Shown: positions 1 through 10,287 of the stretch, piece by piece | How positions within the stretch are numbered: position 1 is the first letter of the stretch | Layout of the letters: every line of letters starts with the position of its first letter | Source of the DNA: Brettanomyces bruxellensis | Taxonomy: Eukaryota; Ascomycota; Pichiomycetes; Pichiales; Pichiaceae | Assembly (NCBI RefSeq): GCF_011074885.1 | Contig: NC_054690.1 | Location: 1,059,001 to 1,123,000, forward strand | Direction of reading: 5' to 3' | Length of the DNA stretch: 64,000 bases | Program-made: the position numbers and the translations under genes | The notes under the pieces: model-generated | The model's input: the letters and a program-made list of their open reading frames with translations, nothing else | What the model was told of the DNA's origin: nothing | Databases searched by the model: none

Positions 1-447
1 AAAAAAAAAAACGAAATACGGGAAATGGAAAACACTCCAGTAATATTGAACCATCAGCAATCTTTGATGACGTATCCTAGAGTTTCGAAATTCAATTGTG
101 TTCTGATCTTTCTACTCGTACTCAATTGATTTACAATAAGGCAACAAATTCATGCTTTTAATTGTTAGCTGCTGCCGACAGTAACTTTTTAGACTGAAAC
201 TAATTCGCGTTTTTGTATCTGGGTTACTTTCATTTAGTCCCGGTTGTTAATTGACGTGTTAGAAGTAAATTTGTTTCTTTTTGAACCCTGAACTCGTCCA
301 AAGGAAGAAAATTGTGCCTATTTATCAACTTCCTATTGAAGGGAAAAGATCTTGATAATAGACTACTGCGAAGTGAGGTGCATTATCCCCGCGTTCTTTC
401 TTCATCGCTTCTCTACGAACATACAAAAAAGGTTCTGTGTTAATTTC
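1..447. other. 5' flank of the Sec7-PH gene
   Basis: The window opens with an A run and continues as AT-rich sequence. I see no gene or clear element before the first reading frame. The frame upstream of the chosen start is open from an ATG at 352, so part of this stretch could be coding. Confidence 0.5.
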
Positions 448-3400
448 ATGGGCGCCAATATCTTTCATACACACAAGCATCCCACAAATAATATTAATGA
501 TCATGGTAGTACCGACATTGAAACACATGAGAAATCAATTGACGAGCAAGATAGTATTCACAGAAAACATGGGCATCGTATAAAGGGAGTGCGAAGGGCT
601 TTAACTTTCAAGCGGAAATCGAGTAAGAGTCGATATAATAACCTGATATCAAAATCTACTCGTTTCTCTAATCCAGAAATCACATCGCAGCATACATCAC
701 GTTCATCATACACATCATCCTCTATTTCTTCATTATCATCAGCCACATCTTGTGGAAGTTATTCTTCCAATGATTCAGAAACATCAAGCAGGATAAAAAG
801 CACGCAGCAACATCTGAAGGTGAAGATATCGGCCGAATGCCTCCCAAAAGCTCAGAAAAAGGATAGAACAGTAAAAAGGAGTAGATTTCATTTGCACTCT
901 TCCACAAATAAAGATGGTTTACGTGCACAAGGAAAGAGCAAAGCCGAACTCTCGCCGGTTTCCAAAGGCTTTTTGTTCTCTAGGTTATCGTTAAGAAATC
1001 GAAAATCTTTTAATTCTCTTGAAAATCGGCCACTCTCATCAAAAAAGTCTTTTAATACTATATGTATTCAAGATAATTCATCCCTTGCTTGCGAACCATC
1101 TGACAGCCTTGCGTTTGTTACAAATTCTGATAGTCGAGACAAGATTTACTCTCCGATCAGTCAGTCCAATGATTCTGGTGTTATTAGTTTTGATGTTAAC
1201 CAGAGAAAGCATTCTATGTCGCTGTCTTTAAACAAGCTTAAGAGGAGGACGAAGTCATTTCTCTTATTAAATGCATCTAGCTCTTCTCTACTTGATCTTG
1301 CCAAAGCTGGCAAAGTACCATCTGATTCAATGTCGAATAGGGTGATGGGTGATTCTTTAAATAATTCAAGTGACGGTTCTAAGATAACTTTTGGCTCTAA
1401 AAGATCGGGAGCAAAACCTGAGGTGGAAGAGCGTGCTAATTCGACGGATCACTCAAGCATTTTATGTGATGATTCAGATGGTAGAAGAGAAAGCACAAGT
1501 CACGAATCAAACGGGTCTAGTTCGAGTTTCAGTATAAGATCTAATAGTAGAACTTTCAAAAAGAGATCAAAAACTGTGGGACCAACAGATAAGCAGAGAG
1601 TATCGAGATCAAAGTCTGGGGGGTCTTCTTCTAGATCAAGCTTTAGAAGCAAGTTAAGGGCAAATAGTGACTCGCAAGTTGCAAAGGTTTCAACTGATAG
1701 GCGGAAATCTTTTTCAAAGAAAGATCTTCCACCCACTGATGGGCACATACCAAGTACATACCTTGATGAGGTACTCAGGATGTTCAAATGCTCTACGGTG
1801 GCTCTTTTATTGTCTCTAACGGACTCGAACTTTATGAAACTTACATTAAGAGAATACATTAGAAAATATTTCAATTTTTCTTCTCTGCCGCTCGATATTG
1901 CATTGAGAGAATTCCTAATGATTAATCAACTTCCTAATGAGGTTCAACAAATTGATCGAATTATTTTTGAATTTGGAAGACGTTACAGCGAGCAGCATCC
2001 GGAACTCGGAATGAATGTTGATAATTGTTACTTGCTAACATATGCTTTGGTTATACTTCATACTGATAAATTTAATCCAAGCAATAAGCATAAGATGACG
2101 AGATGGGAATTTATAGATAATTTACTGTTATCATTGAAGCAAGATGATCTCTCTCCTATAAAGCACGGAAAATATAAGCATGATGTTGAAGCAGTTATGA
2201 AAGAGACCTTTGGATACTTATATGATAATACTGTGTACCAGCAGTTTGTCCGTATTCAGGAAGAGCAAGCAGACGAAGCATTTTCTGCCCTCAGTGATTT
2301 CACGGGGAAAAAATTCCTACCTTATCCATCATTATCTACAATAGAGACTAAGAGTATCACTACATTGGGTTCGGGAACGTCCTCCACATCCTCACTTAAA
2401 AGACGAAGTTCATTTTTGTGGTTACAACCGGATTTAGACATCTATCAACAAATATGTCAGCGAAATATCGAATCACTAAAGCTGAACATAACCTTCAACA
2501 CAGAATTTCCATTTATAGGCTCAGATGTTATTTCAAAGGAAAAAGACGAGAAATGTACCGAATCAGAAATATTATTAGACAAACTTGAAAGTAAAACGTC
2601 CAATACTTTGCCATCGTTGGCATCATCATCTTCCAAAATCAAGGATGTTGATAACATCAAAAAACTGGTATGCTCATCCATGGACAAAATAAATATATCC
2701 GGTTTGGATCGGATTTTAAGGATCATTGAAGGTACGGCGTGCTCTGTGGTCCTTAAAGTTCCAAAAGCAAAGGGTTCATTTTTACATGTTCAAAATTCGC
2801 AAATACTCGAATATGGATCTGAAGATCAGAGTACTGGGAAAGATTTCTATATGGTGCGCGTTTTAAAGTTTGGGATGGTTTCTCGACAAGAGTCCACTTT
2901 GAGTTTGAAATCATGGAAAAAGTACTTTTGTATATTGACAACTATAGGCATGTTCTTTTTCAAATCGTTGACTTTGTTCAAAATGACCTATCTTCCCGAA
3001 GATGTTAAAAGGAGTATACTTATCTTTGAAGAGGCCCCGAGTAACTCTGCCGCCACAAACTTTTGGGGTAGTTTCAAACCAGCATTATCCATCCATTGGA
3101 AAGCGTTTGCAACACGAATGGAAAAAAGTCTTAGTCTGGACAAACTGGTGAACACGAACATGGACAAGGATATGATCGATAATCCACTTAGATCGTATAC
3201 ATTCTATATTTACACCGAGAATTCAAGGTCAATATACATGGTCGACAATCTCTTTGAGTTAAAACTATGGATTACACAGATAAATTATATGTCCGCTTTG
3301 GCATCAGTTTCATTTCCGATTAAAAAAATACCGCTCTTTGATGACCATTCGAATGGGTTGGGTAAGACAGATCATGACGATAGTGCATCTTCAGAAAAAG

Positions 3401-3747
3401 AAACAAACGAGGATGAAAATGTCACACAGGCGACAAATACAGAAAGCGTTGATGATGATAAATACCAGGAAATTGCATGCCAATCAGCCTTGGGCTTGGA
3501 TGATAGATTGAAGGAATTGGATTTGTCTATCAAAAATTCAATTGAAGCCCTTCAAAGTTATTTTGCAGCAGTACAAATGCTAAAACTTCTAACTCCTTTA
3601 CAAGCAAAAACGAGAGAGGAGTTGCTATCATCATCAAAGATAATCAATGCAAAACTAGAGTGGCTTTGGTACGAACTCACAGAGGACATTGAATATCATA
3701 GAGTACTCTTTGCTCTCAAAGAGCATAATCTCAAGCCGAGTGTTTAA
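448..3747 (+). CDS. SYT1: Sec7-PH domain Arf-family guanine nucleotide exchange factor (SYT1-like)
   Basis: Large GEF predicted to load GTP on an Arf or Arl GTPase at Golgi or plasma membranes. The first third is Ser/Arg-rich and low in complexity. A Sec7 domain lies near residues 435-590 and keeps the glutamate-finger segment LPNEVQQIDR and the second Sec7 motif (YALVILHTDKFNP). A PH domain follows near residues 800-950, then an acidic linker and a helical C-terminal end. The subfamily wording (LPLDIALREFLM before the Glu finger) and the length resemble yeast Syt1 and fission yeast Sec74 more than Yel1, which is shorter. The frame is open from an ATG at 352. I prefer the ATG at 448 because it begins Met-Gly, but the longer form of 1131 residues is possible. 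The family call is firm; the orthologue call is moderate. Confidence 0.75.
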   Translation: MGANIFHTHKHPTNNINDHGSTDIETHEKSIDEQDSIHRKHGHRIKGVRRALTFKRKSSKSRYNNLISKSTRFSNPEITSQHTSRSSYTSSSISSLSSATSCGSYSSNDSETSSRIKSTQQHLKVKISAECLPKAQKKDRTVKRSRFHLHSSTNKDGLRAQGKSKAELSPVSKGFLFSRLSLRNRKSFNSLENRPLSSKKSFNTICIQDNSSLACEPSDSLAFVTNSDSRDKIYSPISQSNDSGVISFDVNQRKHSMSLSLNKLKRRTKSFLLLNASSSSLLDLAKAGKVPSDSMSNRVMGDSLNNSSDGSKITFGSKRSGAKPEVEERANSTDHSSILCDDSDGRRESTSHESNGSSSSFSIRSNSRTFKKRSKTVGPTDKQRVSRSKSGGSSSRSSFRSKLRANSDSQVAKVSTDRRKSFSKKDLPPTDGHIPSTYLDEVLRMFKCSTVALLLSLTDSNFMKLTLREYIRKYFNFSSLPLDIALREFLMINQLPNEVQQIDRIIFEFGRRYSEQHPELGMNVDNCYLLTYALVILHTDKFNPSNKHKMTRWEFIDNLLLSLKQDDLSPIKHGKYKHDVEAVMKETFGYLYDNTVYQQFVRIQEEQADEAFSALSDFTGKKFLPYPSLSTIETKSITTLGSGTSSTSSLKRRSSFLWLQPDLDIYQQICQRNIESLKLNITFNTEFPFIGSDVISKEKDEKCTESEILLDKLESKTSNTLPSLASSSSKIKDVDNIKKLVCSSMDKINISGLDRILRIIEGTACSVVLKVPKAKGSFLHVQNSQILEYGSEDQSTGKDFYMVRVLKFGMVSRQESTLSLKSWKKYFCILTTIGMFFFKSLTLFKMTYLPEDVKRSILIFEEAPSNSAATNFWGSFKPALSIHWKAFATRMEKSLSLDKLVNTNMDKDMIDNPLRSYTFYIYTENSRSIYMVDNLFELKLWITQINYMSALASVSFPIKKIPLFDDHSNGLGKTDHDDSASSEKETNEDENVTQATNTESVDDDKYQEIACQSALGLDDRLKELDLSIKNSIEALQSYFAAVQMLKLLTPLQAKTREELLSSSKIINAKLEWLWYELTEDIEYHRVLFALKEHNLKPSV

Positions 3748-3826
3748 AGGGGAATATGTAACTGCGGCAAATAAATTTACGATGAAAAGGAAAATAATCT
3801 TCCTCATACCACTTAAACGAGCTGAA

Positions 3827-4165
3827 TTATGCTTTCCGACCTTTCTTTGAAAAATAGTAATCTGTCCGTGTTGAACCCACATTTATTATACGAGGACAAC
3901 CATCTCGATCCTTTTCCAACAGGCAACATTCGTAGCAGTAGTATGCATCGGTAAATGACGAACCATTTCTGCTGTCTGCAGCACCACAAATTATACATCG
4001 ATTTGCAAGAGGACCATATGCACAATCATCGCAAACATGTACCACTCGGTAAGGATGGACAACCGATTCACATGTAGGGCATTTGCCTTCGCATTTGGCA
4101 CAAACCTTACCGATATGAATTCCTGGTTGCTTCAAGCATGGCACAAGATCAAAGTGATTCAGCAT
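3827..4165 (-). CDS. RDS3: SF3b complex zinc-finger splicing factor Rds3/PHF5A
   Basis: A 112-residue Cys-rich protein, close to the 107-110 residues usual for this family. It has a run of CxxC pairs (CAKCEGKCPTC, CDDC, CIIC, CYECC) and the family phrase KDRDGCPRI near the C-terminus. PHF5A/Rds3 is the knot-like zinc protein of the SF3b part of U2 snRNP that contacts the branch-point helix. Relative to yeast Rds3 there is a small insert before the CYECC motif (around residue 70). It converges with the Sec7-PH gene, with only about 80 bp between the stop codons, and diverges from PER1. Its presence fits the TACTAAC introns elsewhere in the window. Confidence 0.93.
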   Translation of the reverse strand: MLNHFDLVPCLKQPGIHIGKVCAKCEGKCPTCESVVHPYRVVHVCDDCAYGPLANRCIICGAADSRNGSSFTDAYYCYECCLLEKDRDGCPRIINVGSTRTDYYFSKKGRKA

Positions 4166-4620
4166 TTCAAAACTTCTGCCCCATGGAAGCTTTATTGCCT
4201 CTGATTATAAATATGCACATGATCTGCATATTTACTTAGATTTTTGTTCATCTCTTTTTTTTCGGAATATTTTGTTACCTTTAAATCTGCTCGAAGAAGA
4301 CTGAAAGTTACATGCCGCGAATCGAAACTCCTTATTTTCGGCAATGTTATTTTTTGGCTTTGTTTTAAATGTTTTCAATTTCACGTGTATCCACGCCGAC
4401 CCTTGCGGGAACTAGTGAAGTGAAAATGTAATGTTTAAAAGGTCGGTATATTTTTTTCGCGTTCAAACGGCATTCGGTTGCAATATAGCGTTCAGCTTTG
4501 AATATAACACCAGAGTTTCGGATAGGAAGCTTGTTTGTTAGTGGAATTGATTTTTTTTATGATTAATACCAGGTCTGCAATTGACAGTTGTTTTAGATTT
4601 AACCGTTATATTAACATATA
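4166..4620. promoter_or_regulatory. Shared upstream region of RDS3 and PER1 with an E-box
   Basis: This 455-bp divergent intergenic region contains CACGTG at 4382-4387, the core bound by Cbf1-type bHLH factors in yeasts. There are T-rich tracts near 4253 and 4551. Occupancy is inferred, not shown. Confidence 0.45.
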
Positions 4621-5718
4621 ATGCGTTTTAATTCGAAGGCAGTTTTAGTGACAGTTCTAGGATTTTCCTTTTCTCGGCAGGTAGAGGCCTCAATTGGTGA
4701 TAATCTTGATGAGTTCAAGGACTGTTGTAAGCTTTGTGATATTGTCACCTGCAATGGAAGGGAGAATTATCCAGACGTTTCTGACGCAAGCTATGATTTG
4801 ATGATGAAAGATCAAACAGAAACAAAAAGGTTTGTTACCCTTCCATTGGCTTGGAACCTCAGATTCCTTGGCTGGGAATGTTATCAAAATTGCGATTACC
4901 AGTGTCAAAGGTTTATTACAGCAGATAGAAAAGAAAAGGGAGAATCGGTGGTGCAATTTCATGGTAAATGGCCATTTGCAAGAGTGTTTGGTGTTCAAGA
5001 ATTTTTCAGCACACTCTTCAGCATTGGAAATTTCTTCCCTCATTACTGGGGATTCAAGAGTATGTGGGCTCACTACAAGGTAGAAAAGTCGATACGTGGT
5101 AATCCAGAAGCGGCTAGTATGTATTGGGCTTACGCGATTATTGGTTTGGTTGCATCATTCGCATGGATTTTCTCTACGTTGTTCCATTTACGTGACACAT
5201 GGACGAGAGAAAAGCTTGATTACTACTTTGCCGGAATGACCGTGATTTCCGGTCTGTATGGCGTGGGAACAAGATACTTCAAGCTTTATCTCACATCTAA
5301 CAATGGTAAAAGATTTGCTTTCGGCCTTTTGATAATCTCCATGTATATATGTCATGTGCTAAGATTACTCCATGACTGGTCATACACCTATAATATGCGT
5401 GCAAATGTTATTGTTGGCATCAGTGAAGATGTGCTATGGTTTCTTCATGCCATAAGGACGTTCAGGCAGCGTAGACAATCAACAAATATACTTGTTGACT
5501 TACAGAATAAAGCAATCAACTGGACGTTAATACCGATCCTTCTTGTCATTAGTGTCAGTTTAGGAATGACATTTGAATTATTTGATTTTCCTCCAATTAT
5601 GGATCTTCTTGATGCACACGCAACCTGGCATTTTTGTACAATATGGCCCGCTCTGTACTGGTATCCATATATGGTTCGTGATGTTGAGCAGGGAGTGAAA
5701 GACACTAAATTTGAATAA
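4621..5718 (+). CDS. PER1: GPI-lipid remodelling ER membrane protein Per1/PGAP3
   Basis: A 365-residue multi-span protein. It has an N-terminal hydrophobic segment, a Cys-rich lumenal region (FKDCCKLC, WECYQNCDYQCQ) and the signature QFHGKWPFARVFGVQEFFST. Several membrane spans follow, and the C-terminal motif HATWHFCTIWPALYWYPY carries a conserved His. Per1/PGAP3 proteins act in the ER to remove the sn-2 acyl chain from the GPI anchor lipid before it is rebuilt; they belong to the CREST hydrolase superfamily. Length matches yeast Per1 (about 357). It is divergent from RDS3. Confidence 0.94.
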   Translation: MRFNSKAVLVTVLGFSFSRQVEASIGDNLDEFKDCCKLCDIVTCNGRENYPDVSDASYDLMMKDQTETKRFVTLPLAWNLRFLGWECYQNCDYQCQRFITADRKEKGESVVQFHGKWPFARVFGVQEFFSTLFSIGNFFPHYWGFKSMWAHYKVEKSIRGNPEAASMYWAYAIIGLVASFAWIFSTLFHLRDTWTREKLDYYFAGMTVISGLYGVGTRYFKLYLTSNNGKRFAFGLLIISMYICHVLRLLHDWSYTYNMRANVIVGISEDVLWFLHAIRTFRQRRQSTNILVDLQNKAINWTLIPILLVISVSLGMTFELFDFPPIMDLLDAHATWHFCTIWPALYWYPYMVRDVEQGVKDTKFE

Positions 5719-6005
5719 GCAATCTATGGTGACATGTTCAAATTACTCTTGGAAATATAAGCTTGCTTTAGTTATGTTTTTTTTTTTTCATATAGTATAA
5801 TGAGGCAAAACCAATTATCATTATACTTGTAGTTGACGATAATAAATCTATTGATGAAAATTTTCAGTATCTGCCAAGATTTCCCGCTTTTGATAAATTT
5901 TAGACATACATATATATATATTTTTTCACTTTTTGACTTTGGGTCCTTAATATTTTATGAAGTTCAATATATAGAAGGTGAAATCATCAGTTTGCATAAT
6001 TCAAG
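5719..6005. other. Short intergenic stretch PER1-EMW1
   Basis: AT-rich sequence with a T run near 5777 and a TATATATATA stretch near 5912 that could be the EMW1 promoter TATA element. No gene seen. Confidence 0.4.
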
Positions 6006-8949
6006 ATGGATTCCAATGCTTTAATAAATATACACAGATGTCTTATTCTTCTTGATACAAAAGTTTCCGTACTACAGTGCGATTCGGAAGAGACAAGGCT
6101 AGATGAACTTACGACACGTTTAATCAATGGTCAATATGCGAAAGTTATAGAGTCCGACGTTTTCGCAAATCAAGTATTTCAAAATGAGAAGATTCAAAAT
6201 CTGATCACGAAATTCATCAGTAATGAAAGATGCGATCAAGCGGATCTTTACACATTAATCACCGGCATTACTCAGCTGATAATTTCTAATATATCTGATA
6301 TAAATCTAGATGCTTCAATCCAACAGACATACTGCCTATCCCTTGCAGTTTTATTTCTACAGATATTTGTGCAATTGAATTTCACTGGACCAACCTTACC
6401 ATTGTTATCTTTAAAAGATAAATTAGGCTTTATTGGTACTCTATCCTCTAAAATTACATCAGATGAAAAGTATGCTGCACAATTTCAGAGGAATATGCTT
6501 AAATTATTATCCATAGAAGGTCAGCAGCCTTATAATTTGGTCGATTCACCATTGTTTCTTGCATTAGCATGTAATATTCTTGAGACCTTGCAAGGGGTTC
6601 AAGTTTCCTTCTTAGTCCCGAAGCTGCACAAATGAATTCAGAGGAGTTTGTTCAACTTTCATGCTCTACATCCAACATAATTAGTTCTAATTGTATACTT
6701 TTGGCATCCATCTCTTGGTGGAGAGAGAGGGCTTTACAGATTTTGCAATCATTATACTCTGATTATTCTGCTTCTCTAACGGTCATCTGTTATTCACTGC
6801 TATCCAAGGAACGGATTCTTCCTATTATAGATGGTATAGGAGCAAGTTCAATAGGGCAAGCACTCCTGCTTACACGACAGTTAGAGCTAGCAAAATGTTC
6901 GTTGGCTGGCAACTCTGAACTCAAGACTATGGAGTCCTTATCACGTGCAGGTGATATTTCGGGTATTGAGCTCGTACTCACAGGTTGTAAAGCTAAAAGA
7001 ACAAAATATCAACATAAATCAATTGCCGCTTTAACCGTTTTGGCAAAATCCAAGGAATCACTTTTGAGATTTCAAACTAATGACTCAAATTTAAGTCCTC
7101 AAGATGTTAAGCTTAATGACGATACTTTTCTTGAAAAGCCAGTATTTGATGAATTGGGAGACGATGAAATTTTCAAGCAGAAAGGAGAAACTCTGAAATA
7201 TGATGATCTCAACGATATTAAAAGAATTAAAATAGATTACACGGACTTTTCCGATGAATCATCAGTCGATTTTTCGAGAAAGCTTCTCCCAACAGCCAAG
7301 CACAAGGCAGATATTCCAAATGATTTGAATGCCCTAGATCCGAATGCTCAACCCGCCCTTGCTGGATTGGACTATGCACAGTTGTTATCTAGGATGGAGG
7401 CAATCAAGAAAAATACTCCCAAAGGAAATGCGTTGGTCGACGAAGAATTAATTGCGCTTGTTCAAAGAGTTTTGTTTTCTCCTGAGTGTTCAGTTAACTG
7501 GCTTTTATTTTCACGTGCACTTTGGTACAGATCGTTATTGGAGGCTTCCAAGAGGGCCACTGTCGAAAGAGGTGTTTTGCAGTTGTATTCGTTGGTTGAA
7601 GAGTTAGGCATTACTTCCGATAAAACTGCTCGATTGTTTCCAAAGTCAGATGAGATGTTTGCTTTCCTCAGGAGTTTTTGAATAGAAGTATTGATAGTAG
7701 GAAAGTATTGGCAAATTCTATTCGTTTAAGATATGTTTATGTCATTTCTGCAATGCCGAAGTGGGAAATGGATCTGCAACTTGCTCACAAACTCACCGAA
7801 TTAGGATTATTCAAGTCTGCATTGGAAATATATGAAAGATTGAGACAATGGCCTGATGCGGCGGTTTGCTACGAAACAACTGGGGATAAAGTCAATGCCA
7901 GGAGTGTCATTGAAAAGGCTGTTGCGGAAGATCCAGACAATGCGAGAGCATGGTGTATTTTGGGAGATGTTACAACTAATCCACAATACTGGGAAAAATC
8001 CTGGGAGCTTGGTCATTATGCTAATGCCAAATCATCCTTGGCTAAGTATTATTACAAGCCACCAAAGGATTCGGGTATAGAGCGTGATGTCAAAAAGGCC
8101 ATTGATAATTTGTATGATTGCCTTTGTTCAAACCCTATAAACTTTGATAACTGGTACTTTTATGGATGTATGGGATTGGAAGTCTCAAACTATGAGTTAG
8201 CATCCGAGGCATTTCATAGAGCACTTAACATAGACGATAGCAGTCCTTATGCCTGGTCCAATTTGGCATCCGCTCTAATTAAATTGGAGAAGTTTCCGGA
8301 AGCATTTCAGGCATTGTCAAAGGCAATAAATGCTGGCGATGCTACTAAGAAATCTTGGAGAATTTGGGAGAATTTTTTGACTATAGCCATCAAATTAGGA
8401 AAATGGTCCGATGTGCTAAGAGCTTCAATTATTTTACTTAACAGTGACAAAACTTCGTTGGGATCTAGTAAATTGGATATTCCTGTTATGGAAAAGTTGA
8501 TTGGTGTCCTAACAAGAGATCCATATGATCCCGAAAGTCTCACATTCTTTCAAAATTCCTGTATAGATTTTGTTTGCAATAAGGTTCCTTCTGTTGTCAA
8601 CAATGATGTTAGATGTTGGAAGGATATAGCGAAAGTTAATCAATGGAGGAGGAAGCCATGGCTTGTTTTAGATAATTATGAGAAGGCCTATAGAGCGTCC
8701 GTCAATTCGCCAAAGCTAACACTTGAAGAGGATTCTTGGAATGTAGCTGTTGACACGTGTGCTGATTTGATCAAAGCATACCAAGATCTTGGCGAATTGC
8801 CCGGAAGATTTGGTGCGGATGATCTTGTATGCAAGAATTGGAAATTCAAAGCAAAATCATCCATCAGATCACTTATTTCTAAGGGAAAGCGAATGTGGGA
8901 GTACACAGATGGATATGAAAGGCTACAAAAGATGAAAAGGGAGTTGTAA
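6006..8949 (+). pseudogene. EMW1: Emw1/TTC27 TPR protein gene, split by two apparent single-base deletions
   Basis: Three overlapping frames (6006-6635, 6584-7681, 7654-8949) together encode one TTC27/Emw1-type TPR protein, essential in yeast and linked to cell wall integrity. The TPR block with family phrasing (WELGHYANAKSSLAKYYY, FYGCMGLEVSNYELASEAFHRAL) lies in the third frame. Both switches are -1, equal to one missing base each. Adding one G to the G4 run at 6594-6597 continues as LQGGSSFLLSPEAAQ. Adding one T to the T5 run at 7675-7679 continues as RSFLNRSIDS. With two extra bases the locus is exactly 982 codons, near the 904 residues of yeast Emw1. Because the protein is essential and the breaks sit in homopolymers, an assembly error is more likely than a true pseudogene. 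Confidence 0.85.
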
Positions 8950-9039
8950 TTTAAATAATTTTGAGTAGTGTTTGAAGTTCTGGTCGGAGGGATGATCTTC
9001 ATTTATAAAGAATACTTAATAGAATTGGAAATCTTCAAT

Positions 9040-10020
9040 TTAGATTTTTGAAGATGCTTTGCCCTCCACTGGGCTGATCTCATAATGCATATTAGTATCG
9101 GTAATTTCTGATTTATCCAATGAAAATAGCTCTATAATTGCAGTTCTGATTTCAATCCAGTATTTTTGAACAAATTGCGGCATAAGGTTGTTAAATAATA
9201 AAGAATTGATCAATACAAGAATATTTGAGATTGCAATTCGGCTGGCATCGGAATATTCAACCCTAAGTCCCCATATAAATAAATAGAATATGAGACAATA
9301 TAATGATTTTTGAGCGTATGCTTCCTTAGCAAGCAAAATAATTGCGAGTAAATCTAGATGTGCAGACATAATGAGAAGGGGACCTTCTATATATTTGGCA
9401 AGCGGTGCTAAGCATACCGAAAATGAATGCTCTGGAAACAGCTCAAATATGATATGATTCATCAAATTAAGAAATGAATAAATGCCAAAAGATGATATCT
9501 TTATAATGCTTTGATGCGTGCAGGCCCAAAGGCATGCATATATGAATAGATAAGTATTCTCTGATTTGAGAATCCTGCACAAAGGAACATTTTGCTCTAT
9601 ATCTTCGCGGAAAGAAGCTGCTGAGTTTGTATGACTTCTCTCCGTATAAACGGCACCCGTATAAATAACAATCCCATAAGTCATTATTGAACTTATTATA
9701 ACCATGTTATACCAAGGAACAGAAAATATCTTTGCATCATTATCAAGTAAGGAGATTCCATACATGATACTTCCAATTAACGTCGTACTATGAAATAATA
9801 ACCAGGCATATTGCAATGGATCCAGCGACTGCAACCTTTTTATATTATCGGATATATTTGAGAAAATTTCCTGTATAGACAAAATTCCCTGTTTCCACTG
9901 CTTTAATAGCTCACTGATGTCAATGCCCGTAATAACAATCTCTGTTCGCTTTTTCTGTATCTCTTTTGAGCAGTGTTTAGTCCTTTTAGACATTTGCAGT
10001 TTGTTTGTAGGGCTGTACAT
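9040..10020 (-). CDS. POM33: Pom33/Per33 (TMEM33/Tts1) family nuclear-pore and ER membrane protein
   Basis: A 326-residue membrane protein with about four hydrophobic spans. The layout (DPLQYAWLLFHSTTLIGSIMYGIS, then ENTYLFIYACLWAC, FGIYSFLNLMNHI and an LRVEYS element) follows the Pom33/Per33/TMEM33 family. These proteins shape ER tubules and help nuclear pore complex distribution. The N-terminal 45 residues are charged and appear specific to this lineage. It converges with EMW1, with about 90 bp between stops. S. cerevisiae has two paralogues, Pom33 and Per33; I cannot say which this one represents. Confidence 0.75.
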   Translation of the reverse strand: MYSPTNKLQMSKRTKHCSKEIQKKRTEIVITGIDISELLKQWKQGILSIQEIFSNISDNIKRLQSLDPLQYAWLLFHSTTLIGSIMYGISLLDNDAKIFSVPWYNMVIISSIMTYGIVIYTGAVYTERSHTNSAASFREDIEQNVPLCRILKSENTYLFIYACLWACTHQSIIKISSFGIYSFLNLMNHIIFELFPEHSFSVCLAPLAKYIEGPLLIMSAHLDLLAIILLAKEAYAQKSLYCLIFYLFIWGLRVEYSDASRIAISNILVLINSLLFNNLMPQFVQKYWIEIRTAIIELFSLDKSEITDTNMHYEISPVEGKASSKI

Positions 10021-10287
10021 TACGATATATCATGAAACCGTTAAATACGTGATATATAGGAAATAAAAATCAGCGTACTTTGTATTTGATTGCACTAATA
10101 GCTTGGCAATGTGCAAATATTTTATACATATGTTTGAGGATTGGGCGCTTAAACAATTAATTAAGGATTATCACAAAAAAAAATTAGAACTTCCGAATTC
10201 GTATATGTATAATTTTTGATCTTTACCCGGTCTAAAAGTCATATAGATCTATGTATTCAAAATCTTTTCAAACTAACCTATTCAAAG
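10021..10287. other. Intergenic between POM33 and ZIM17
   Basis: AT-rich sequence that combines the POM33 upstream region and the ZIM17 3' end. No gene seen. Confidence 0.4.

Noticed and set aside
6584..7681. Programmed -1 frameshifting as the explanation for EMW1
   Set aside because: No canonical slippery heptamer at either site and the same type of break occurs in unrelated genes.
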